NCBI RefSeq assembly: GCF_000341285.1
Contig: NW_005178415.1
Coordinates: 1-64,000 of the forward strand
DNA length: 64,000 nucleotides
Source of the DNA: Galdieria sulphuraria
Taxonomy: Eukaryota > Rhodophyta > Bangiophyceae > Galdieriales > Galdieriaceae
Direction: 5' to 3'
Below the pieces are notes generated by a model. The model was not told where the DNA came from. It searched no databases and saw only the letters and a list, made by a program, of their open reading frames with translations. Each line of letters opens with the position of its first letter. Position 1 is the stretch's first letter. The position numbers and the translations under genes were made by a program. Positions 57,120 through 64,000 of this stretch are shown one piece after another.

Positions 57120-58749
57120 ATGACGTCTGCAGAGTTGAAGAAAAGCATGGAACCCGGTGAACAAAGCTATATGCTTTGTCTTTTTCCGGGGAGCTTTCGA
57201 GCCAACCTCTCACCTCTCAAGTTGCGCCTGCTTCCAAACCACGATGGTTTAGATGATTCCTCTTTGTATTGGAAGGTATTTCTATAATTTGAAGCAACTA
57301 GTCTTTTTCTCACTTGTTTAGTTGAGAGGGCCTAATGATGCATATTATGTGAGCCACGACGAGTTGTGTAGCAAACGAGGACTATATTTTTATTCCTTTT
57401 CAGACCAGAACTTGGAGAACCTTGACATTCATATAGATATTATAATGGGAAAGGTTGACTCGTCATCTTGTTGTGTTGTTGGACAATGTGCTTTGGTTTC
57501 CAGTGAGTTTATGGACACAAAAGGCTTGATACGGAGGCCTCTAATTAGCAAGGATATTCTTATCGTTGGAGAGTTAGTGTTTGAATATCTCATAGTGAGA
57601 CCCTGGTTGCCTAGTGTAAAGAATATGAGAGAATATTTATATGCTATCAAGTTAAACTATACTCTTCCACTTTTGGTGGGTCATCGAGGGAAAGGAGCTC
57701 ATTCAAAGTCTTATGTTCAGGAAAATACGCTATTAAGCTTTCTATCTGCAACTCGTGATAAAAGAGTCAAGTTCATTGAGCTGGATGTTCAGTTAAGTGC
57801 AGATGGTCACCCCATAGTGTTCCATGACTTTTTGATTACCCGGAAGACACAACAACTGGACTTGGATGATATGGATATCCGAAAAGTTGAAAGATATCCA
57901 ACTATTGCAGTTGGAAGCTTGTCTTTGAAAGATTTTCAGAGAATGGCTATTTATCGTGAAGGTGCTGCAGTCACTTTTTATGATAGTGATCACGAAACTC
58001 GAGAAAGTAATGGCTATCACTTGCGTTCAAAGACAAGTCACGGAGGACGAAGAAATGGTACAAGAAGCCATTCAAATTCATCAAGTCGTTCAAGTTCTAT
58101 CACTTCGGATCTATCAGGCATTGCAAGTCATCGAAGTAGTGACTCAGATAGGGACGACATGGATGAGATTCCAAGTTTGATTGAAGATCATTTGCCTTCA
58201 CTGGATGAAGTTCTGATGAAGATGCCTGTTGATGTTGGTTTCTTTTTGGAGATGAAATATCCTTGTCCTGATTACCAGCAGCGTAAGAAGTTGGTGGTTC
58301 CTGATCGCAATGTTTTTGTGGATGCTGTTTTGGATTGTGTGTGTAAAAGTTTTGTAGAGAAAAAGCAACGGACGATTGTTTTTCTTTCATTTGATCCTGA
58401 TATTTGTTATTTATTGAAATGCAAGCAAGAATATTTTCCAGTTTTGTTGCTTTGTTCGGAGACTCGTTTCTCAAGTGACGATCATTTTGACCTTCGAACA
58501 ATGGATATTCAAAATGCGGTGAACTGGTCTATTCATCAAAAGTTAGACGGTATGGCTATTCTATCTGACATTTTATTTGAGAAGCCGAACATTGTATCGG
58601 AGTTAAAGAATAATGGATTGAAAGTGTTTTGTTTTGGAGCTATTACTTCACAAGAAGACAAGGCCAAGAACCTCATTAAGCTGGGAGTGGATGGTCTTAT
58701 TGCAGATAACGTCACTTGTCTTGCCAAAAAACTTTGTGATATATTGTAA
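57120..58749 (+). CDS. glycerophosphodiester phosphodiesterase (GDPD), GPCPD1/GDE1-type
   Basis: Predicted to hydrolyse glycerophosphodiesters to glycerol-3-phosphate and alcohol. Two exons are predicted: 57120-57275 and 57322-58749 (46-nt phase-0 intron), giving 527 aa. The catalytic domain has LLVGHRGKGAHSKSYVQENT (first His and Glu), FIELDVQLSADGHPIVFHDF (metal and catalytic His), FFLEMKYP and the C-terminal KLGVDGLIADNV. Between strands is a Ser/Arg-rich insert of about 70 residues (HGGRRNGTRSHSNSSSRSSS). The N-terminal roughly 170 residues may be a starch-binding-like module as in GPCPD1, but I cannot confirm it. Confidence 0.87.
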
Positions 58750-58761
58750 AGAAACCTTGTT

Positions 58762-59175
58762 CTATTTGTTACTTTGTGCTATTGTCCAATTTTTCACTTG
58801 CAAGTTGTCTAGTTGTTCTGGATAATTCGTCTCGAGTGTTGGAGCTTGTGGAGTAGGAATCACAGACAATTTTTTTTGTATTGTCCATTGTTGGGTTATC
58901 CATCGTGTTCCTATTCTCAACTTGGTATATTTGAAATACGATTGCCAAGTTTTCTTACTGGTTTGTTCACCGTCACCCCAGATGACGGCTAAGCTTTCAG
59001 GCGTCTTCCGTTGCACTAGTTGGAAAGTCTCATTCCCAAGAATACCCTCATAGTTGCCATCTTGTAACTCTTTCCATTCTATTTCCGTACATTTATGCTT
59101 ATCAACGTCAGGTATTCTTAATAAAAATATTTCGTAGTCATCATTCGATAAAAGAGGCCAAGACGACGATTCCAT
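58762..59175 (-). CDS. ORF of unknown function, possible 3' exon of the Cys-rich gene
   Basis: From the ATG at 59173-59175 the frame encodes about 137 aa starting MESSSWPLLSNDDYEIFLLR. The pattern EIFLLRIPDVDKHKC followed by short strands loosely resembles the RPA34/PAF49 subunit of RNA polymerase I, but the match is weak. Immediately upstream is a strong acceptor-like run ending TTTTCAG, and an in-frame 50-nt intron could join it to the metallothionein-like exon (see findings). As a separate gene its 5' exon or promoter would lie in that spacer. Confidence 0.5.
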   Translation of the reverse strand: MESSSWPLLSNDDYEIFLLRIPDVDKHKCTEIEWKELQDGNYEGILGNETFQLVQRKTPESLAVIWGDGEQTSKKTWQSYFKYTKLRIGTRWITQQWTIQKKLSVIPTPQAPTLETNYPEQLDNLQVKNWTIAQSNK

Positions 59176-59237
59176 TTCTTCACACACAAATCTGAAAACA
59201 AAACAAAGACATTCACTCTTTATTATTTCATAAAACT

Positions 59238-59468
59238 TTACTTAGTTGCTTCACAAGGACACTGCATACCCGTACAACCACATTTTCTTCCTTCACACTG
59301 CGCACAACACTTTACTAGTGGCTTACACCTTGAACAACCACAGTTGGTCCCACAACGACAGCTTTGGTTACTACTACACTGAGAACAACACGCACAAGGT
59401 TGGCTACAACAAGCACAATTTTCTCCACACTTGCAATTAGAAACACAACAACGGGCACAACAAGGCAT
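59238..59468 (-). CDS. metallothionein-like cysteine-rich protein
   Basis: Small Cys-rich protein of 76 aa from ATG 59466-59468, MPCCARCCVSNCKCG at the start. It contains more than twenty Cys in CxC, CC and CxxC patterns (NCACCSQPCACCSQCSS, RCGTNCGCSRCK, KCGCTGMQCPCEA), typical of metal-binding metallothioneins. It likely buffers Cu, Zn or Cd in the cytosol; the metal cannot be read from sequence. The stop TAA at 59238-59240 overlaps a GTAAAG donor, so alternative splicing into the next ORF is possible. Metal-acid habitats of cyanidiophytes make such a gene unsurprising. Confidence 0.82.
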   Translation of the reverse strand: MPCCARCCVSNCKCGENCACCSQPCACCSQCSSNQSCRCGTNCGCSRCKPLVKCCAQCEGRKCGCTGMQCPCEATK

Positions 59469-59658
59469 AGTGATGATAACAGCTGGTATATCTATGTGCA
59501 ACCACACACACTGCAACTCAAATGGATATCAAAATCTTGTAATAGTTTCGATGATTCACACAAAATAGGAATAATGTAGTTGCATTGTTTGTAGTGATTT
59601 GATAAAAGTTATGAACACTTTTTAAAAGAATAAAAATCACTTGGTATAGTCGTCGTCG

Positions 59659-60658
59659 ATGATGATGATGGCAATGGATCCCGTGTGGATATCAAGTTAT
59701 ACTTCCTTTATACCCTTCACTACTACTCGTATGAATACTCAAGTGTTTAGCAACTCCATTTATTCTAGACGCCCCCTATTCTTACAAACTAGATGCATGG
59801 GATGCTATTCATTACGAGTTGCTACTCAAAAGTCGAAACAGTTTTTGACTCGTTCCAAGCCTTGTTACCGACCCAAAAAGTGCTTTTCACTTGTGGCTTC
59901 TGAAATACCACCGCAAAACAAAAACTCTTCAGAAGCACCTGAAGAAAACCAACAACCTTCTCAAGAGCAAGAGCAGTCAACCCCAGAAGAGTCTCCAGAT
60001 ATCCTTCAGTCTCCAAGTTTCCTGAAAAGAAAATTGGAGGTAAGTTTAATACTCTTTATGAAAGCTTCTTACGCAGTTGGCATAGTTGGTACAACAAGAG
60101 CTGGAAGAAAGCAAAGCAGAAACGTCCAAGTGGGAGAAACAATACCATGATCAGAAAGAAGCCTACATTCGGTTGGTTGCGGAGTTTGAAAACTATCGCA
60201 AAAGGATGAACAAAGAGAAACAAGATATTGCTGAAGTTACCAAAGCCAATGTCATTCGGGAGTTGATTGCGGTGTTGGATAACTTTGAACGAGCTGCAGC
60301 AGCCATAATTGTCAACACAGAAAGCGAGCAAAAGATACACGACTCTTATCAAGCACTTGCTAAACAGTTGTTGGATGCGATGATGAAGTTGAATGTGGAA
60401 CCGATTGATGCAGTAGGTCAACCTTTTAACCCCAATTTACATGAAGCGGTCAACCGTGTGGACTCGGAAGATCATGAAGAAGGTATAGTGGCTATGCAGT
60501 ATCAACGTGGTTATAAAATAGGAGAAAGACTGGTGAGACCAGCTCTTTGTGTGGTTTCTAGTGGACCTGGTCCCCACAAAAAGGAACAGCCTAAGAAGAA
60601 GAAGAAGGAAGAAGAAGAAGATATCACAACCCAAACTTTAGAAAATGGTGTCAAATAA
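59659..60658 (+). CDS. grpE: GrpE nucleotide-exchange factor, plastid-type
   Basis: Co-chaperone of HSP70/DnaK. Two exons are predicted: 59659-60039 and 60086-60658 (46-nt phase-0 intron), 317 aa. The N-terminus is long, basic and Ser/Thr/Pro rich, with a glutamine/glutamate-rich spacer, consistent with a plastid transit peptide. The GrpE domain shows the long coiled coil (SKWEKQYHDQKEAYIRLVAE), FENYRKRMNKE, LIAVLDNFERAA, VGQPFNPNLHEAV and GYKIGERLVRPALCVVS. The tail is a poly-Lys/Glu run (KKKKKEEEED). The start ATG sits in a run of ATG/ATGATG repeats, so one or two codons either way are possible. Confidence 0.92.
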
Positions 60659-60766
60659 GAGTTACTGGTTGGATGATATTTGGTTTTGTGTTGAAATAAA
60701 CAAAATAGGAGGTTTTAAGGTATCTTCAAAATGGATCTTGAACGTATGGTTCTTCTTTATGGTCTC

Positions 60767-62088
60767 TTATTTCAATAACTCCTGCCAATTTTCTCCATCT
60801 ATTCTTTCTTTATCGATTGGACAACAGGCATTTTCTATTAGCCATTGTTCAATACAAGCCTAAAACAACGACACAAGCTTCATGAGTCACTTCAAGTAGA
60901 AACAAATGTATGCTTACTTTATGATAAATGTGATTGCAAGGTAACCTTTTCAAAGACTCTCCAAGCACATAATCATCCAAACATATACAACACTGCTCCA
61001 CAAAACTCAGTAACTACTTTTTGTATCATTCCATCAACAAGTTACTTACACTCTCTCCCATTTCAGACTCGGAAACTTCAACACAAGGAATGCTATCAAT
61101 AACACTCTTAGATGCCCCTCTCTTATTTTCCACTTTTTCATCCAATTGAAGCAACATTTGATAATCATCAGCTGTAAAGTCTCCTTCATGAAATGACAAA
61201 AGTAACCACGGATTGACTTGTCTGAAATACTCAATCCAAGCATTTAAAGAACGAGAAATAGAACGGGAAGACGAAGGTCCTCCACTTAATATACGATTTC
61301 TTCTCGTTGAAGTTGCTTGTCTCAGTCCAGAAGAAGTCTGTCTATGACCTGATTCACGACTCAGTGATCTTCTCTCTGCTTCAAGTATCCTTCTTTGGAT
61401 ATTCATACGAGGATTTGTACTACTTCTTGTAGTGTAGCTTCGACCACTTCTTGTTTGAATACCAGAAGTACTTCCCGTGTCTCTCGTCTCTCCAACGTTC
61501 TCAACAGGACGATAACGGTACTGACTATTTCTTCGATAATACCTTGGTATGTTATCTCCCAAAGGTGGTCGTTCACTTCTTGGTTCTTCCGTGCCGTTCC
61601 AGTCACAAGAAACACCCATCCCTGCACTCCTTTGAGCACTGCAATACAAGCTGCTTTCACCAAGGCTTTCTCTTCTCCCACTTTGTTCCAAGTTCCACGT
61701 ATTTTCAGCAAGATGTGGCATTCTTTCTGTAGATATGGCAATAGGTCGACTTGCTACAGTCGACGAGTCCAAGCAAGCTGCTTCAACTTGTGTTGCTTGC
61801 AATAAGTTTGAACGTCGACTATTTGGTAGTGAAGTGGTAAGATTATGGGAGCCTGGTTCTTCCACTGTTTCCGCAAAAGAGCTCTCCAAACTACTTGCGA
61901 CTCTTCTGTTTGGCTCTTGTGAGGGACACGATGATGAGGACCTGTCAGGAGTAAGGCTAGTTGACCATACGTTTCTAGTAGAGCTCACTAGCTCTGGGGA
62001 GTTGTCCGAAGAACTCACCAAGTCAATCACTTCTTCGTGAGGTCTTGTTTTGGGAACCCTTCTTCGTTTGGCTCTACTTGAACTCATG
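60767..62088 (-). CDS. RING-H2 E3 ubiquitin ligase, possible SUMO-targeted
   Basis: Three exons; the last two, each short, supply the RING. The first exon (to ATG 62086-62088) is Ser/Arg rich and disordered, starting MSSSRAKRRRVPKTR, with a SUMO-interaction-like EEVIDLVSSSDNSPEL. After splicing the RING reads CCICLDDYVLGESLKRLPCN, then HIYHKACIEQWLIE and NACCPIDKERID. The last ligand position holds Asp instead of Cys, as in RBX1. An acidic segment precedes the RING. Stop TAA at 60767-60769. An N-terminal basic nuclear signal suggests a nuclear role. The family resembles RNF4-like ligases only loosely. Confidence 0.75.
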
Positions 62089-62468
62089 GCCAATACGACA
62101 ACACTTCTTCTCCCACCACATCATCCATCCGAATGGCACAAGCCAATCCTTAAAAGCCAACGAGTTGAATCATGATTCGCTTTTCTGAATATTCACAGAA
62201 AGAGAATACCTTCTCATATCTCGTATAATACTGTAGCATTCATTTATTCTCATACTCAAATAGTTACATGTGGATTGTACAAAAGTGTTTCATGAGATTC
62301 AAGGCCAAGTTCCTTTCATATCATTTCAAAAAGAGAATTGAAATTTTCCATGAAAAGTTGTCGGTAAAGAGGACTTGGTTGACACAAGCTAACAAGCTTT
62401 TCTTTTCCTATTGGAATAACCGTTTTCAAAAGAACCCCTTTTCTCTCTCTCTCTCTCTGTCTCTTTCT

Positions 62469-62510
<42 letters not shown>

Positions 62511-62513
62511 GAT
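62089..62513. promoter_or_regulatory. divergent intergenic region with CT and TA repeats
   Basis: Spacer between two divergent genes. It contains a CT-rich run (62441-62458), a pyrimidine stretch and a (TA)n run (62474-62508) ending six bases before the next ATG. Core promoter elements were not assigned. Confidence 0.45.
62441..62508. repeat. CT and TA microsatellite
   Basis: A CT run followed by a short pyrimidine stretch and about seventeen TA units, just upstream of the right-edge gene start. Confidence 0.9.
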
Positions 62514-64000
62514 ATGGAGCGTTCAACACACTTGAGTTCTCAAACTCTCGGTGTTCAGACAGAGTCACAAGAAGAGGTGGAGCAGCCGTTGGGGAGAGAG
62601 TTTCGCAACAGTCGAAGAAGAGCTGCTCTACACCCTCCTGAAGAGGAGGAAAGAGAAACTAGGCGCTTACGTACGCTGTCACCTTCCCCTTTTACGGAAA
62701 ACAATGCGTTGGGACCCACAAACAACCATCTTTTTCTCTCAGGACTTTCTACAAGATATAGAAATAATTTTCGGTCAGAAAACAGGCGCAATAATCTTCA
62801 TTGGAGAAGTAACTTATCTGATACTGAAGGTACCAGAGAGTCACGTGGGAATGCAGAAGAGGAGACTATTGACGTGGACCCCTGGTTGTCCTCACGTGAT
62901 GGTATAGAAATGGAAGAGCGAGATAGTCATTCAGAAGAGCACTTTGAAGGAAGAAGAGCTTTATGGAGAAGAATAATTAGTCGAGCTCCTTCGTATTCTA
63001 ATAACAGAGGCTTAACTGCGTCAGATACAGGTCCCGCAGATTTGGATCCTGAAGAGTATTTTTATCATCCTACATTGTTTAGAAGTAATTCCACCGGAAG
63101 AAGTCGGCCAACGAGAGCGTTTCGTTTTTCCAGAGAGGAAAGAGACGATACTTTTGAAGCTCCGACAACGGAGACACGTCGAATAGGCATGAATGGAACT
63201 TCTTTTTTCAGTGGTATTCCTTGGGAACCAGACCGACCTTCCAATACATCCCTGAGAAACTGGTCATCCAGAGCCAATATGACGTCTCGTTTCCAGTTGT
63301 ACGAAACAGGAGTACAAGAAGATTTGTTATCCAGTGATAGTTCGGATAATAGTGACCAGGAAATATCAGCACGTCCTTCAGGAACTCGCTTTATTGTTCG
63401 TTTTATGAATCGTAGTCAAAGAACAAATGGACAAGCAGAAGATGACGAAGAACAGTATGATAGGATAAGAATATCTACTGTTGTTCCAGACAATAGTAGA
63501 ATGATTCATCCAACCGATTCAACACAACAATCTCCTTCCATTGGAATAATGACGACGACAAGTACATTAGAAACTGAAGAAGAAGAAAATGTCGAATGTT
63601 CCTCTCGACTGCAATTCTTATTGGCTACAGATGGACCTGAAGATGGTCGCACGCACAGATTAATTATTTCTCGTTTCGGTTTAACTGGATTGATTTTATA
63701 CAGAAAGTTATTGACCTGTGGGCCTTTCTATCCTCGTTCTCCTGCTCGACTTCTAGTACATCTTGCTGGATATTTTTTATTCTTCAAGGATAATTCCGTG
63801 CTTGCTTCAAGGACCCATACAGACCAAACATTCCTAGGTCGTCTTCTTGCATTGGATGAGTCAGAAGCTGGACGACTATTCGATCATTTGAAGACACGGG
63901 ATCCGATGAAACTATTGATGGAACGATTGCCACCATTTTCGTTGTTGAAAAGAGCCATTAAAGGCAAGAGACCCTTTTTCCACAATGGACGTGAAGCATT
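62514..64000 (+). CDS. large protein, 3' part outside window, function unknown
   Basis: A frame opens at ATG 62514-62516 and runs without a stop to the window end, so at least 495 codons are coding and the gene is incomplete. The first 370 residues are Ser, Arg, Asp and Glu rich with short Pro stretches (disordered). After a segment like SSRLQFLLATDGPED the sequence becomes folded (RLIISRFGLTGLILYRKLL, RLLVHLAGYFLFFKDN, TFLGRLLALDESEAGRLFDH). I do not recognise the domain. The long N-terminal disordered part looks regulatory or scaffold-like. Confidence 0.65.
   Translation, partial: MERSTHLSSQTLGVQTESQEEVEQPLGREFRNSRRRAALHPPEEEERETRRLRTLSPSPFTENNALGPTNNHLFLSGLSTRYRNNFRSENRRNNLHWRSNLSDTEGTRESRGNAEEETIDVDPWLSSRDGIEMEERDSHSEEHFEGRRALWRRIISRAPSYSNNRGLTASDTGPADLDPEEYFYHPTLFRSNSTGRSRPTRAFRFSREERDDTFEAPTTETRRIGMNGTSFFSGIPWEPDRPSNTSLRNWSSRANMTSRFQLYETGVQEDLLSSDSSDNSDQEISARPSGTRFIVRFMNRSQRTNGQAEDDEEQYDRIRISTVVPDNSRMIHPTDSTQQSPSIGIMTTTSTLETEEEENVECSSRLQFLLATDGPEDGRTHRLIISRFGLTGLILYRKLLTCGPFYPRSPARLLVHLAGYFLFFKDNSVLASRTHTDQTFLGRLLALDESEAGRLFDHLKTRDPMKLLMERLPPFSLLKRAIKGKRPFFHNGREA

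Noticed and set aside
1-64000. Mobile elements, retroelements, virus-like remnants, CRISPR arrays
   Set aside because: No integrase, transposase, reverse transcriptase, long terminal or inverted repeats, or spaced repeats were seen.

Overview
The window looks like nuclear DNA of a unicellular red alga of the Cyanidiophyceae, most likely Galdieria or a close relative. This is inferred from four things: AT-rich, very gene-dense sequence; most genes split by remarkably uniform introns of about 45-60 nt with GT..AG ends; eukaryotic nuclear, mitochondrial and secretory genes mixed with plastid-targeted genes of cyanobacterial type (Mbb1/HCF107, GrpE, ABC1 kinase, LETM1-like, PSB33-like Rieske, rhomboid, DnaE); and no bacterial operon logic. 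Many coding regions become visible only after splicing across introns near 50 nt. Where I could, I checked exon phase by hand. I have no transcripts, so all exon borders are predictions. No transposon, retroelement, viral remnant or CRISPR array was seen.

Layout. Positions 1-5.7 kb hold a 5' fragment (possibly syntaxin-like), AMPK beta, CHMP7 and a GT28/MGDG-synthase-like glycosyltransferase. Positions 5.7-10 kb hold a PAF-acetylhydrolase, a tiny TOM5-like gene, a small unknown, a five-exon four-TM protein and RRP36. Positions 10.2-14.4 kb hold an unknown hydrophobic protein, a coiled-coil protein and TAF10. Positions 14.5-19.9 kb hold a large FOCAD/RST1-like gene and a glutathione peroxidase. 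Positions 19.9-31.1 kb hold a RUS-family protein, a thioesterase, a GNAT, a HEAT protein, the HAT-repeat protein Mbb1/HCF107, an ABC1 kinase and a CLASP-like protein. Positions 31.1-37.6 kb hold GPAT9 and a many-exon bacterial-type DNA polymerase III alpha. A tRNA-Arg(CCG) follows. Positions 38-45.3 kb hold LETM1-like, Rieske, SDR, PTH2, a SAM-carrier-like gene and an ACT-domain gene. Positions 45.4-55.2 kb hold cullin-4, CLP1, an ATP-synthase-g-like gene, CBP20 and importin-11. Positions 55.2-64 kb hold a rhomboid, GDPD, a metallothionein-like gene, an acidic-start ORF, GrpE, a RING ligase and an open partial gene.

The most striking observation is the glutathione peroxidase at 19.1-19.8 kb. 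It has an in-frame TGA exactly at the catalytic selenocysteine position, and a near-textbook Form II SECIS element lies 10 nt after its stop codon. Other points of note are a nuclear DnaE with three same-strand genes spaced 13-27 nt apart, a 52-aa TOM5 candidate, and a metallothionein whose stop codon lies across a typical intron donor that could splice it into the next ORF.

Functional themes are mRNA 3' processing and export (CLP1, CBP20), nuclear import (importin-11), ubiquitin ligation (CUL4, RING), glycerolipid synthesis (GPAT9, GT28, GDPD) and plastid maintenance. The genes share short divergent promoters and overlapping convergent 3' ends rather than operons.
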